Positions 34,814 through 44,740 are shown, numbered from the stretch's first letter. The stretch is 64,000 nucleotides of DNA from Comamonas sp. lk (GCA_945925985.1 CAMELV010000001.1:296366-360365); one strand, 5' to 3'. A program made the numbers and translations. Notes: generated by a model not told the origin, from the letters alone.

Positions 34814-36457
34814 ATGACGCTGTCCCTTCCTCGCTTCCTCGACAAAGAAAACACCATCGCCGGCCCCGGTTTCAACCGCTGGCTGGTGCCGCCGGCTGCC
34901 TTGGCGATCCATCTGTGCATTGGTATGGCCTATGGCTTTTCGGTGTTCTGGCTGCCCTTGTCGCGTGCGCTCGGCGTCAAGTCGGCCATCGCCTGCGGCC
35001 CCGAGCTTGGTTTTTGGGGGCAGTTGTTCACCACCGGTTGCGACTGGCAGATCTCCACTCTGGGCTGGATGTACACCCTGTTTTTTGTGCTTCTTGGCTC
35101 GAGTGCGGCCCTGTGGGGCGGCTGGCTGGAGCGGGCTGGGCCGCGCAAGGCGGGCGTGGTGTCGGCGCTGTGCTGGTGCGGCGGCATGCTGGTGTCGGCG
35201 TTGGGGGTGTACCTGCACCAGTTCTGGCTGATGGTCCTGGGCTCGGGTGTGATTGGTGGCATCGGCCTGGGGCTGGGCTACATCTCGCCGGTGTCGACGC
35301 TGATCAAGTGGTTCCCTGATCGGCGCGGCATGGCCACCGGCATGGCGATCATGGGCTTTGGCGGCGGCGCCATGATCGGCTCGCCGCTGGCGGCGGACCT
35401 GATGGCCTACTTTTCGTCGCCGACCGATGTTGGCGTGGCGCCGACCTTTGTGGTGATGGCGCTGATTTATTTGGTGTTCATGCTAGCCGGTGCTTTTGGC
35501 TATCGCGTGCCCGAAACCGGTTGGCAGCCTGCGGGCTGGACGCCGCCGGTGGCACAGGCGCACAACAACATGATCACCCAGCGCCATGTGCATGTGAGCC
35601 GGGTCTGGGGCATTCCGCAGTTCTGGCTGTTGTGGCTGGTGCTGTGCATGAACGTCAGCGCCGGCATTGGCGTGATCGGCATGGCCTCGCCCATGCTGCA
35701 AGAGGTGTTTGGCGGCGCGCTGATCGGGGTCAAGGCGACTTTTGGCGAGCTGGACAAGGCCCAGTTGGCGGCTATGGCCACGGTGGCGGCGGGCTTTACC
35801 GCGCTGCTGTCGCTGTTCAACATCGCCGGCCGCTTTGTCTGGGCCAGCCTGTCGGACCGGCTGGGGCGGCGGCTGACCTACTCGGTGTTTTTCGTGCTGG
35901 GCGGTGCCCTGTACCTGAGCGTGCCCGGCAGCGCGGCGGCTGGCAGCATCGTGCTGTTTGTGGCGGCCCTGTGCGTGGTTGTCAGCATGTACGGCGGCGG
36001 GTTTGCCACCGTGCCGGCCTATCTGGCGGATTTGTTTGGCACACAGATGGTGGGCGCCATCCATGGCCGGCTGTTGACCGCCTGGGCCACGGCCGGCGTG
36101 CTGGGCCCGGTACTGGTGAACTACATGCGCGAGTACCAACTGGGCCTGGGCCTGCCGCGCGCGCAGGTGTACAACCAGACCATGCTGATCTTGGCCGGCA
36201 TGCTGGTGGTGGGCCTGGTTTGCAACCTGCTGGTGCGCCCGCTGGCGCCCAAATGGTTTATGACCGATACCGAGTTGGCCGCTGAAAAGCGCCTGGCCCA
36301 TGAGCGCATGGCCTCTACCGTGCTGGTGCGCGATACCGCGGCCCATGCCGACCATGTCAGCCCCTGGCTGCTGGCACTGGCTTGGGCTGGCGTGGGCCTG
36401 CCGCTCGCCTGGGGCGTGTACCGCACGCTACTGAGTGTGGCCCAGTTTTTTGCCTGA
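34814..36457 (+). CDS. OFA-family MFS transporter (oxalate/formate antiporter type)
   Basis: The 547-residue protein has 12 predicted helices with ALAIHLCIGMAYGFSVFWLP near the start, GGIGLGLGYISPVSTLIKWF and PDRRGMATGMAIMGFGGGA (the OFA signature region), and SDRLGRRLTYSVFFVLG. The OFA family includes the oxalate:formate exchanger OxlT and monocarboxylate transporters. It directly precedes the formate dehydrogenase genes (40-base gap), so formate or oxalate transport is the likely role. This is inference from family and position. A strong inverted repeat lies upstream. Confidence 0.88.
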   Translation: MTLSLPRFLDKENTIAGPGFNRWLVPPAALAIHLCIGMAYGFSVFWLPLSRALGVKSAIACGPELGFWGQLFTTGCDWQISTLGWMYTLFFVLLGSSAALWGGWLERAGPRKAGVVSALCWCGGMLVSALGVYLHQFWLMVLGSGVIGGIGLGLGYISPVSTLIKWFPDRRGMATGMAIMGFGGGAMIGSPLAADLMAYFSSPTDVGVAPTFVVMALIYLVFMLAGAFGYRVPETGWQPAGWTPPVAQAHNNMITQRHVHVSRVWGIPQFWLLWLVLCMNVSAGIGVIGMASPMLQEVFGGALIGVKATFGELDKAQLAAMATVAAGFTALLSLFNIAGRFVWASLSDRLGRRLTYSVFFVLGGALYLSVPGSAAAGSIVLFVAALCVVVSMYGGGFATVPAYLADLFGTQMVGAIHGRLLTAWATAGVLGPVLVNYMREYQLGLGLPRAQVYNQTMLILAGMLVVGLVCNLLVRPLAPKWFMTDTELAAEKRLAHERMASTVLVRDTAAHADHVSPWLLALAWAGVGLPLAWGVYRTLLSVAQFFA

Positions 36458-36497
36458 TCCAGAACCCTGATCCCGAACCTTGACCCCTGACCTGACC

Positions 36498-38297
36498 ATG
36501 AGCACTCCTCTTTCCCAGACCGGCCCCGCGGTCCAGACCCTGGCCACGCTGCACGACATGCGTGAGCGCATCCGCAAAAAAAGCCAGCTGAAAGGACGCC
36601 AGGCCGACGAGGCTTCGCTGTGCGAAGTCCGCGCGCTGATTGGGGTGGCGCCGTACCGGCGTGACCTGCTGATCGAGCACCTGCACCAGCTCAACGACCA
36701 GTACCGTGGCCTGCATGAGCGCCACCTGACGGCGCTGGCCAAGCTGATGAACCTGCCGCTGGCCGAGGTGTATGAGGTGGCCACCTTCTACCACCACTTC
36801 GAGGTGCTGCGCGGCGATGACCCAGGCCCGGCGCTGACGGTGCGGGTGTGCGACGGCCTGAGCTGCGAGCTGGCTGGCGCGCGCGATCTGCTGGGCCGGT
36901 TGCCAGCGATCCTGGGCACCGAGGTGCGGGTGATCGCCGCGCCCTGCCTGGGCCGCTGCGAGCAGGCGCCGGTGGCGGTGGTGCACCAAAACCCGGTGCT
37001 GCAGGCCACGCCAGAGTCGGTAGAATTTATAGTCAAATCGGCTGCAGCCCTTCACCCGCTTGCCTCTAGTGCTACTATTTTTGAAGCAGCGGCACATGCC
37101 GAGGCGTCCGTCTCGCCGCTGCCACAAGCCACGCAGGTGGCGCCTGCTTACACCGGCTACCAGGCTTATCGCGACCAAGGCGGCTACGCGCTGGCGGCGG
37201 CGCTGGCCACGGGCACCCAGCCGGCTGAGGCGGTGCTCCAAGCCATGGAAGACTCGGGCCTGCGCGGCCTGGGCGGGGCTGGCTTTCCGGCCGGACGCAA
37301 GTGGCGCATTGTGCGCGAGCAGCCCAGCCCAAAGCTGATGGCGGTCAACATCGACGAGGGCGAGCCCGGCACCTTCAAGGACCGCACCTACCTGGAGCGG
37401 GATCCGCACCGCTTTTTGGAGGGGCTGCTGGTGGCGGCCCAGGTGGTGGGCATAGCGTCCTGCTACATCTACCTGCGTGACGAATACCACGGCTGCCGCG
37501 CCATCCTGGAGGCCGAGCTGGCGCTGTTGCGCGCTGACCCGCCCTGCGCCCTGCCGCTGATCGAGCTGCGCCGAGGGGCGGGCGCCTACATCTGCGGCGA
37601 AGAGTCGGCCATGATCGAGAGCATCGAGGGCAAGCGCGGCGAACCCCGCATGCGCCCGCCCTACATTGCCCAGGTGGGCCTGTTTGGCCGGCCGACGCTG
37701 GAACACAATTTTGAGACCCTGTACTGGGTGCGCGACATTGTGCAACGCGGTCCGGACTGGTTCAGCGGCTTTGGCCGCCATGGCCGCAAGGGCCTGCGCA
37801 GTTACAGTGTGAGCGGGCGGGTGCTGCACCCGGGCGTCAAGCTGGCGCCGGCCGGCATCACGGTGCAGGAGCTGATTGACGAGTACTGCGGCGGCATGCT
37901 GCCCGGCCACAGCCTGTACGCCTACCTGCCCGGTGGGGCCTCTGGCGGCATTCTGCCGGCCAGCCTGAACCAGGTGCCGCTGGACTTTGACACGCTGCAG
38001 CCCTATGGCTGCTTCATCGGCTCGGCGGCAGTGATTGTGCTGAGCCAAAAAGACCGGGCCCGCGACGCGGCTCTCAACATGATGAAGTTTTTTGAGCACG
38101 AGAGCTGCGGCCAGTGCACGCCCTGTCGGGTCGGCACCGCCAAGGCGGTACGGCTGATGCAGGCGCCGGTGTGGGACAACAGCACCTTGGAAGACCTCAA
38201 CGTGGTGATGACTGACGCCTCCATCTGTGGCCTGGGCCAGGCCGCACCCAACCCGGTGCGCAGCATTCAAAAATATTTTGCGCAGGAGATTGTTTAA
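36498..38297 (+). CDS. NAD-linked formate dehydrogenase beta subunit, NuoE-NuoF fusion
   Basis: The protein of 599 residues fuses two complex-I-like modules. Residues about 20-175 are NuoE-like with 2Fe-2S ligands in RVCDGLSCELAG and APCLGRCEQAP. Residues about 225-595 are NuoF-like with the FMN/NADH site (GLRGLGGAGFPAGRKW, NIDEGEPGTFKDR, GAYICGEESAMIESIEGKRG) and 4Fe-4S ligands in SCGQCTPCRVGT. The fused beta plus separate alpha arrangement resembles the two-subunit FDH1 of Methylobacterium. ATG 36498 is chosen over TTG 36480. The interdomain linker contains a dispersed repeat. Confidence 0.9.
   Translation: MSTPLSQTGPAVQTLATLHDMRERIRKKSQLKGRQADEASLCEVRALIGVAPYRRDLLIEHLHQLNDQYRGLHERHLTALAKLMNLPLAEVYEVATFYHHFEVLRGDDPGPALTVRVCDGLSCELAGARDLLGRLPAILGTEVRVIAAPCLGRCEQAPVAVVHQNPVLQATPESVEFIVKSAAALHPLASSATIFEAAAHAEASVSPLPQATQVAPAYTGYQAYRDQGGYALAAALATGTQPAEAVLQAMEDSGLRGLGGAGFPAGRKWRIVREQPSPKLMAVNIDEGEPGTFKDRTYLERDPHRFLEGLLVAAQVVGIASCYIYLRDEYHGCRAILEAELALLRADPPCALPLIELRRGAGAYICGEESAMIESIEGKRGEPRMRPPYIAQVGLFGRPTLEHNFETLYWVRDIVQRGPDWFSGFGRHGRKGLRSYSVSGRVLHPGVKLAPAGITVQELIDEYCGGMLPGHSLYAYLPGGASGGILPASLNQVPLDFDTLQPYGCFIGSAAVIVLSQKDRARDAALNMMKFFEHESCGQCTPCRVGTAKAVRLMQAPVWDNSTLEDLNVVMTDASICGLGQAAPNPVRSIQKYFAQEIV
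37022..37090 (+). repeat. Dispersed AT-rich repeat, copy 6 (inside the NuoE-NuoF fusion)
   Basis: TAGAATTTATAGTCAAATCG and GCTACTATTTTTGAAGCAGC match the other copies in order and orientation (as copy 2). It encodes about residues 175-197 (VEFIVKSAAALHPLASSATI) precisely at the linker between the NuoE and NuoF modules. Confidence 0.6.
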
Positions 38298-41210
38298 ATG
38301 AACGCGCCCGCCCACCTGGCCGAAGTGACGCCGCAAACCGTCAGTTTCACGCTGAACCAGATCCCCATTCGCGCCTTCGAAGGCGAAACCATCCTCAAAG
38401 CCGCCCAGCGGCATGGCATCGATATTCCGCACCTTTGCTACAAAGACGGCCTGCGCGCCGACGGCAACTGCCGCGCCTGTGTGGTCGAGGTCAAGGGCGA
38501 ACGCACCTTGGCGCCAAGCTGCTGCCGCAGCGCCACCGCCGGCATGGAGGTGCAGTCCAACAGCGAGCGTGCGGAAAAAAGCCAGAAGATGGTGCTGGAA
38601 ATGCTGCTCTCCGACATGCCCGACACCGGCTACAAGTGGAACGATGGCCAAGCTGGCTCGGGTGGAGCGGCTGGTACGGCGCCCCAGGACCGTCATGCCG
38701 GACTTGATCCGGCATCCATGCAGCATGGCGAACTCAGCGACTGGGCTGCGCGGCTGAACGTGACAGTGCGGCCCGAGCTTAAAGCGCTGCGGCGCGAACA
38801 GCCCGCCGCCGACCTGTCGCACCCGGCCATGGCGGTCAACCTGGACGCCTGCATCCAGTGCAAGCGCTGCGTGCGCGCCTGCCGCGAGGAGCAGGTCAAC
38901 GACGTGATCGGCTACGCCCTGCGCGGCAGCCACAGCGCGATCGTGTTCGACCTGGCCGACGCGATGGGCGACAGCAGCTGTGTGGCCTGTGGCGAGTGCG
39001 TGCAGGCCTGTCCGACCGGGGCGCTGATGCCCAAGACGCAGGTAGGCTCGCAGGTGGTGGACAAAAAAGTGGACTCGGTCTGCCCGTTTTGCGGCGTGGG
39101 CTGCTTGCTGACCTACAACGTGAAAGACAACAAAATTGTCAGTGTGGACGGGCGCGATGGCCCGGCCAACCACAGCCGCCTGTGCGTCAAAGGCCGTTTC
39201 GGCTTTGACTACGCGCACAGCCCCCAACGCCTGACGGTGCCGCTGATCCGGCGCCCCGGCGTGGCCAAGGACCCCGAGGCCTTGCAGGCCCTGAACCGCG
39301 ACAGCGCCGACTGGTCGGCCGTGTTCCGTGAAGCCAGCTGGGACGAGGCGCTGGCGCTGGCGGCCGGCCGGCTCAAAGGTCTGCGTGACGACCATGGCCT
39401 CAAAGCCCTGGCCGGCTTTGGCTCGGCCAAGGGCAGCAACGAGGAGGCCTACCTGTTTCAGAAGCTGGTGCGAACCGGCTTTGGCTCCAACAACGTGGAC
39501 CACTGCACCCGGCTGTGCCATGCCTCCAGCGTGGCCGCCCTGCTGGAGGGGGTGGGCTCAGGCGCTGTGAGCAACCAAGTGAACGATGTGGCCCACGCTG
39601 AGCTGATTCTGGTGATCGGCTCCAACCCCACCTCCAACCACCCGGTGGCCGCCACCTGGATGAAGAACGCCGCAAAAGCCGGCGCCAAAATCGTGCTGGC
39701 CGACCCGCGCGTGACCGACATCGGCAAACACGCCTGGCGCACGCTGCAGTTCAAGCCCGACACCGACGTGGCCATGCTCAATGCCCTGATCCACACCGTG
39801 ATCGAAGAAGGCCTGGCCGACCAGGACTTCATTGCCCGGCGCACCAACAACTTTGAAGCGCTGCGTGAGAACGTGTTGGGCTACAGCCCGGAGGCGATGG
39901 CGCCGATCTGCGGCATCCCGGCGCAGACCCTGCGCGAGGTGGCGCGCGCCTTTGCCAAGGCCAAAAGCGCCATGATCCTGTGGGGCATGGGCATCAGCCA
40001 GCATGTGCACGGCACCGACAACGCGCGTTGCCTGATCGCCCTGGTGAGTGTGACCGGGCAGATCGGCAAGCCGGGCTCCGGCCTGCACCCGCTGCGTGGC
40101 CAGAACAATGTGCAGGGGGCCAGCGATGCCGGCCTGATCCCGATGATGTTCCCCAATTACCAGCGCGTGACCAACCCGGCCGCGCACAGCTGGTTTGAAA
40201 ACTTCTGGGGTACCCAACTCGACGACCAACCCGGCTATACCGTGGTCGAGATCATGCACAAGGCGCTGGCGCCTGACAGCGACCCGCACAAGGTGCGCGG
40301 CATGTACATCATGGGCGAGAACCCGGCCATGAGCGACCCGGACCTGAACCACGCGCGCCATGCGCTGGCCAGCTTGGAGCACCTGGTGGTGCAAGACATC
40401 TTCATGACCGAGACCGCCTGGCTGGCCGACGTGGTGCTGCCCGCCACCGCCTGGCCCGAAAAAACCGGTACCGTCAGCAACACCGACCGCATGGTGCAGC
40501 TGGGTCAGCAGGCCATTGACCCACCCGGTCAGGCCCGGCCCGACCTGTGGATCATCCAGGACATCGCCCGGCGCATGGGCCTGGCCTGGCACTACCCCGG
40601 CGAGCACAGCGGCGTGGCCGCCGTGTACGAGGAGATGCGCCAGGCCATGCACGCCGCCATCTCGGGCATCAGCTGGGAGCGACTGCAGCGCGAGTCCAGC
40701 GTGACTTACCCCTGCCTGTCGGCGGAGGACCCAGGCTCGCCTACGGTGTTTATCGAGCGTTTTGCCACAGCGGACGGACGGGTGCACCTGGTGCCGGCCG
40801 ACATCATCCCGGCCAATGAGCGACCGGATGCCGACTACCCCTTTGTGCTGATCACCGGGCGACAGCTGGAGCACTGGCACACCGGCAGCATGACGCGCCG
40901 TGCGGCAGTGCTGGATGCGATTGAGCCGATGGCCACGGCCTCCATGTGTGGTGACGACTTGCAACAGATGGGCCTCCAGCCCGGCGATGTGATCACGGTG
41001 CGCTCGCGCCGTGGCCAGGTGGCGATCCACCTGCGCCGGGACGATGGCACGCCGCGTGGTGCGATCTTTATGCCGTTTGCCTACTATGAGGCCGCCGCCA
41101 ACCTGATGACCAACGCCGCGCTGGACCCGGTGGGCAAAATCCCTGAGTTCAAGTACTGCGCGGTGGCGGTCACGGCCGGTGGGGTGACTGCAGAGCGCAG
41201 CGGCTATTGA
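38298..41210 (+). CDS. fdhF: Formate dehydrogenase alpha subunit, molybdenum/tungsten bis-MGD
   Basis: The 970-residue catalytic subunit begins with a ferredoxin 2Fe-2S domain (Cys47, Cys58, Cys61, Cys75). It has two 4Fe-4S clusters (CIQCKRCVRAC and CVACGECVQAC, residues about 185-238), a further FeS in CPFCGVGC, and the Mo/W bis-MGD domain. Cysteine in HCTRLCHASSVAALL occupies the position of selenocysteine in other enzymes, so it should ligate the metal. It oxidises formate to CO2, passing electrons to NAD via the fusion subunit. Residues about 117-145 contain a repeat-encoded insert (RHAGLDPAS). The gene ends overlapping the convergent peptidase gene. Confidence 0.93.
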   Translation: MNAPAHLAEVTPQTVSFTLNQIPIRAFEGETILKAAQRHGIDIPHLCYKDGLRADGNCRACVVEVKGERTLAPSCCRSATAGMEVQSNSERAEKSQKMVLEMLLSDMPDTGYKWNDGQAGSGGAAGTAPQDRHAGLDPASMQHGELSDWAARLNVTVRPELKALRREQPAADLSHPAMAVNLDACIQCKRCVRACREEQVNDVIGYALRGSHSAIVFDLADAMGDSSCVACGECVQACPTGALMPKTQVGSQVVDKKVDSVCPFCGVGCLLTYNVKDNKIVSVDGRDGPANHSRLCVKGRFGFDYAHSPQRLTVPLIRRPGVAKDPEALQALNRDSADWSAVFREASWDEALALAAGRLKGLRDDHGLKALAGFGSAKGSNEEAYLFQKLVRTGFGSNNVDHCTRLCHASSVAALLEGVGSGAVSNQVNDVAHAELILVIGSNPTSNHPVAATWMKNAAKAGAKIVLADPRVTDIGKHAWRTLQFKPDTDVAMLNALIHTVIEEGLADQDFIARRTNNFEALRENVLGYSPEAMAPICGIPAQTLREVARAFAKAKSAMILWGMGISQHVHGTDNARCLIALVSVTGQIGKPGSGLHPLRGQNNVQGASDAGLIPMMFPNYQRVTNPAAHSWFENFWGTQLDDQPGYTVVEIMHKALAPDSDPHKVRGMYIMGENPAMSDPDLNHARHALASLEHLVVQDIFMTETAWLADVVLPATAWPEKTGTVSNTDRMVQLGQQAIDPPGQARPDLWIIQDIARRMGLAWHYPGEHSGVAAVYEEMRQAMHAAISGISWERLQRESSVTYPCLSAEDPGSPTVFIERFATADGRVHLVPADIIPANERPDADYPFVLITGRQLEHWHTGSMTRRAAVLDAIEPMATASMCGDDLQQMGLQPGDVITVRSRRGQVAIHLRRDDGTPRGAIFMPFAYYEAAANLMTNAALDPVGKIPEFKYCAVAVTAGGVTAERSGY
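38691..38723 (+). repeat. RHAGLDPAS-type palindromic repeat inside fdhF
   Basis: ATGCCGGA-CTTGA-TCCGGCAT (38695-38715) is a perfect inverted repeat. It encodes RHAGLDPAS, a peptide I know as the translation of a dispersed palindromic repeat common in proteobacteria. It sits between the ferredoxin and 4Fe-4S modules. Confidence 0.75.
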
Positions 41211-42742
41211 TGGGCGGTGCCCGGGCTGTACTTGGTCTGCAGGTAGGCCAGGTAGGGCGCCGGGTCCAGGCCGCGACCTGTGCTGCGCGCCAGCAGCTCT
41301 TCACGCCCGAAGCGGCGGCCGTGCTGCCAGATGGCCTGACCTAAAGCCGCTTTCAGCGGCGCATAGTGCCCGGACTGGATGGCCGGCGCCAGAGTGCTGT
41401 CCTGTGCCTGCAAGGCGGCCATGAGCTGGGCCGCCATCACGTTGCCAATGGTGTAGGACGGGAAAGAGCCTATGTAGCCGGTGGACCAGTGCACGTCCTG
41501 CAGCACACCTTGGGCATCATTCGGTACGGTCAGCCCCAGGTCGCGCTGGATGGCCGCATTCCACGCCCCGGGCAGGTCAGCCACAGGCAGCGAGCCATCC
41601 ATCAAGGCGCATTCGATGTCAACGCGCAGCATGACATGCAGGTCGTAGCTCAGCTCGTCGGCCTCAACCCGTATGAAGCCTGGCTCGGCGTGGGTCACTG
41701 CGGCGTAAAACTCGTCGGGTGTCACGTCGGCGAGTTGCTCGGGAAAGTGGCTCTGCAGCTCAGTGAAATGCAGGCGCCAGAAGTCGCGGCTGCGCACCAC
41801 ATGGTTCTCCCACAGGCGGGACTGCGACTCATGCGCGCCAAAGCTGGTGCCGCCCACCGCGTACAGCCCAATCAGGTCGGTGGCAAAAACGGAGCGGGTG
41901 TAGGCGGGGTCCACGCCTTGCTCGTACAGGGCGTGGCCGGTTTCGTGGGCGGTGCCGAACATCGATGCCGGCAGGTAGTCCCGCCGGTAGCGGGTGGTGA
42001 TGCGCACGTCCTCGCGGGTGAACGAGACCTCAAACGGGTGCACGGTGGTGTCCAGCCGACCGCGCTGCAGGTCGAAGCCCAGCTTCTCGGCCAGGGCCAG
42101 GCCGAAGCTGCGTTGCTCGGCCTCTGGGAAATCGCGAAACAAAAAGTCGCGCCGCCGTGGCGGCTGCGCTTGGGCAGCGGCCAACAGCGGTAGCAGGCCC
42201 TGGCGCAGGGTGGCAAACAGCTGCTTCAGGCTTGAGGCGGTTTCGCCCGGCTCGTACAAGGCCACCATGGCGTCGTAGGGGTGTTCACGCCACCCGGCGC
42301 AATCGGCATAGCGGCGCGCCAGCGCCACTGTTTTTTCCAGATGCGGGGCAAACAGGGTGAAGTCGCTGCGTGCACGGGCCTCGATCCAGGCTGCTTGTGC
42401 CACCGTGCGCAGTGCGGCCCGTTCCTGGGTGAGGCTGGCCGGAATACGCCGGTGGTGCGCCACCGCCTGCTGCACCTGGGCCACCATGCTGCGCTCAAGC
42501 GCGTCTGGTGCCAGCTCTTGTACTGCCTGCTCGGCGGCCGCCAAGGCGGCCTCGGTCAGCGGGCTGAGCAGCAGCTCCAGCGCCAGGCCGGTGAGCGTCG
42601 AGATTTGTAGCCCGCGCGTTTGTGCGCCACCGGCGGGCATCATGGTGCGCGAATCCCAGGTCAGGACCGAGATCGCGTTCAGCACATCATTCACGGCGGC
42701 AACCCGCGCTTGCAGCGCAGCCAGGGGGCTGTTGTTGGGCAT
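41204..42742 (-). CDS. M32-family metallocarboxypeptidase (Taq type)
   Basis: The 512-residue zinc carboxypeptidase contains the M32 motif GTAHETGHALYEQGVD (HETGH plus a downstream Glu in SFGAHESQSRLWEN). It also has DVRITTRYRRDYLPASMFG and, near the C-terminus, IGSFPSYTIGNVMAAQ. M32 enzymes remove C-terminal residues from peptides in the cytoplasm. Its stop overlaps the convergent fdhF gene by seven bases. It lies just downstream of the peptide-type ABC operon on the same strand (22-base gap), so it may be cotranscribed and digest imported peptides. Confidence 0.93.
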   Translation of the reverse strand: MPNNSPLAALQARVAAVNDVLNAISVLTWDSRTMMPAGGAQTRGLQISTLTGLALELLLSPLTEAALAAAEQAVQELAPDALERSMVAQVQQAVAHHRRIPASLTQERAALRTVAQAAWIEARARSDFTLFAPHLEKTVALARRYADCAGWREHPYDAMVALYEPGETASSLKQLFATLRQGLLPLLAAAQAQPPRRRDFLFRDFPEAEQRSFGLALAEKLGFDLQRGRLDTTVHPFEVSFTREDVRITTRYRRDYLPASMFGTAHETGHALYEQGVDPAYTRSVFATDLIGLYAVGGTSFGAHESQSRLWENHVVRSRDFWRLHFTELQSHFPEQLADVTPDEFYAAVTHAEPGFIRVEADELSYDLHVMLRVDIECALMDGSLPVADLPGAWNAAIQRDLGLTVPNDAQGVLQDVHWSTGYIGSFPSYTIGNVMAAQLMAALQAQDSTLAPAIQSGHYAPLKAALGQAIWQHGRRFGREELLARSTGRGLDPAPYLAYLQTKYSPGTAHQ

Positions 42743-42764
42743 CAGGTTCTCGTCACGGGATGTT

Positions 42765-43766
42765 TCAGGCTACGCCGCCGGCAGTCAGATGGCAGGCGAG
42801 TTGCCGCCCGTCAGCGCTGGTCTGCAATGCTGGCGCTTCGCGCTTGCAGCGTGCACCAGCCAGCGGGCAGCGTGGGTGGAAATGGCAGCCACTGGGCGGG
42901 TTCAGTGGCGAGGGAATTTCGCCGGCGATCGGGTGAAACACCTGCCGGCCTGCACCCACCCTGGGCACGCTGTCGAACAGGGCGCGCGTGTAGGGGTGGC
43001 CTGGCGTGGCATAGAGCTGGGCCATGGGCGCAATTTCGACGATCCGCCCCAGGTACATGATGGCCACCCGATCGCACACGTGGCGAACCACCCCGAGGTC
43101 GTGGCTGATGAAGACCGCCGTCAGTCCCAGGTCGCGCCGCAGGTCCATGAACAGGTTCAGCACCTGGGCCTGGATCGAGACATCCAGCGAGGCCACCGGC
43201 TCGTCCAGCACCAGCAGATCAGGCTTCATGGCCAGGGCACGGGCGATAGCCACCCGTTGCCGCTGGCCACCCGAGAACTGGTGCGGGAAGCGCCGGCGCA
43301 GATCCGGGTCCAGCCCCACACGCTCCAGCATACTGGCCACATAGGCGTCGGCATGCTGCGGCTGCACCAGATGGTGCGTGAGCGGCCCTTCACCAATGGT
43401 GTCGCCCACGCGCATGCGGGGGTTGAGGCTGGAGAAAGGATCCTGGTGGACCATCTGCACCCGGGTGGTCAGCTTGACCGTGCGCCGACCCTGTTGCCGG
43501 GCCACTGGCGCGCCGTCAAACACCACCTGACCGTCACTTGGGCTGTAGATGCCGGCCATGATGCGCCCCAGGGTGGACTTGCCACAACCGGACTCGCCGA
43601 CCAGGCCCAGCACTTCGCCCTTGGGGAGGCTCAAGTCCACACCGGTGACGGCGCGTACGGTTTGACGGCTGGTGGCACCACCCATCAGGCCAGCAAGCCG
43701 CTCGGCCAGTGAGACTGGCTTGACGAAGCGCTTGGACACGCCCTGGATTTGGAGCAGGTCGGCCAT
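42765..43766 (-). CDS. Peptide-type ABC transporter ATP-binding protein (DppF/OppF-like)
   Basis: The protein of 333 residues starts at ATG 43764-43766 ([14 protein letters not shown]). Walker A is [17 protein letters not shown], the ABC signature [17 protein letters not shown], Walker [13 protein letters not shown], and the H-loop [12 protein letters not shown]. The C-terminal oligopeptide-transporter domain has [12 protein letters not shown] and a cysteine motif ([17 protein letters not shown]), typical of OppF/DppF, possibly binding a FeS cluster. It powers uptake with the next gene's ATPase. A start upstream is rejected because it lies inside the partner gene. Confidence 0.93.
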   Translation of the reverse strand: MADLLQIQGVSKRFVKPVSLAERLAGLMGGATSRQTVRAVTGVDLSLPKGEVLGLVGESGCGKSTLGRIMAGIYSPSDGQVVFDGAPVARQQGRRTVKLTTRVQMVHQDPFSSLNPRMRVGDTIGEGPLTHHLVQPQHADAYVASMLERVGLDPDLRRRFPHQFSGGQRQRVAIARALAMKPDLLVLDEPVASLDVSIQAQVLNLFMDLRRDLGLTAVFISHDLGVVRHVCDRVAIMYLGRIVEIAPMAQLYATPGHPYTRALFDSVPRVGAGRQVFHPIAGEIPSPLNPPSGCHFHPRCPLAGARCKREAPALQTSADGRQLACHLTAGGVA

Positions 43767-43768
43767 GG

Positions 43769-44740
43769 CTAGGTCCACTGGATGGGGTGGTGGCACAGCG
43801 CGCTTCTGCCATTGGCGAGTTGCTGCAGCGGCGGCGGGGTGTTGCAGACCGGGCTGGCTTTGGCGCAGCGCGGTGCAAAGGCGCAGCCCTGGCCCAGGTC
43901 GGCCAAAGAGGGGGCCTGGCCCGGGACCTGCTGCAGTCGCGTGCCGGGCTCGTGTTCGGCCGGCACCGAGGCCAAAAGCCCGGCGGTGTAGGGGTGGTGC
44001 GGCTCGGCCATCACCGCGTCGGCCGAGCCGGCTTCGACGATCTTGCCGGCGTACATCACGCAAATATCGTCGGCCAGGCTGGACACCACCGCCAGATCGT
44101 GGGTGACCCAGACAAAGGCGGTGCCGGTCTCGCTGGCCAGGCGCCGCACCTCAGCCAAAATTTGACCCTGGATCGACACATCCAGCGCGGTGGTTGGCTC
44201 ATCGGCCAGGATCACCGCCGGGCGGTGCAGCAGGGCGATGGCAATCGCCACCCGCTGGCGCATGCCACCCGACAGTTGGTGCGGGTAAGCGTCCAGCCGC
44301 TCCTGCGGGCTAGGGATGCCCACCGTGACCAATGCCTGCCCGGCGCGTTCCAGCGCCTCGGCGGTCGACACCTTGTCGTGCGCCTTGACGGCCGCAACCA
44401 TCTGGGTGGAGACCTTGAGCACCGGGTTCAGCGTCATCATGGGGTCTTGGAAGACCATGGCGATCTGCGCCCCGCGGATTTGGCGCAAGGCTTCGCCACG
44501 CAGTTGCGTCAGGTCAACGCCGTTGAGCAGGACCTGACCGCCGGCGATCCGTCCCGGTGCCTCGATCAGCCCCAGAATGGAGTACGCGGTGACACTTTTG
44601 CCCGAGCCAGATTCGCCCACCAGGCCCAAGATACGTCCGCGGCCAACCTCGAAGCTCACGCCGTCGACGGCCTTGACCACCCCGCCGCGCACGGCAAACT
44701 CGGTGCGCAGGTCCTGAACCCGCAGAACGGCATCGCTCAT
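43769..44740 (-). CDS. Peptide-type ABC transporter ATP-binding protein (DppD/OppD-like)
   Basis: The 323-residue ATPase has Walker [18 protein letters not shown], the signature [17 protein letters not shown], Walker [15 protein letters not shown] and the H-loop in [13 protein letters not shown]. The C-terminal motif [14 protein letters not shown] and [16 protein letters not shown] is the OppD-type domain. It pairs with the downstream DppF-like protein to drive the importer. Its start codon overlaps the permease stop (four bases), so translation is coupled. The complete set of two ATPases, two permeases and a binding protein is present. Confidence 0.93.
   Translation of the reverse strand: MSDAVLRVQDLRTEFAVRGGVVKAVDGVSFEVGRGRILGLVGESGSGKSVTAYSILGLIEAPGRIAGGQVLLNGVDLTQLRGEALRQIRGAQIAMVFQDPMMTLNPVLKVSTQMVAAVKAHDKVSTAEALERAGQALVTVGIPSPQERLDAYPHQLSGGMRQRVAIAIALLHRPAVILADEPTTALDVSIQGQILAEVRRLASETGTAFVWVTHDLAVVSSLADDICVMYAGKIVEAGSADAVMAEPHHPYTAGLLASVPAEHEPGTRLQQVPGQAPSLADLGQGCAFAPRCAKASPVCNTPPPLQQLANGRSALCHHPIQWT

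Noticed and set aside
36357..39521. A minus-strand open frame of over 1000 codons opposite the formate dehydrogenase genes
   Set aside because: It mirrors GC-rich coding sequence, is rich in His/Gln/Arg/Ala and has no recognisable domain; the plus strand holds clear FeS and FMN motifs.
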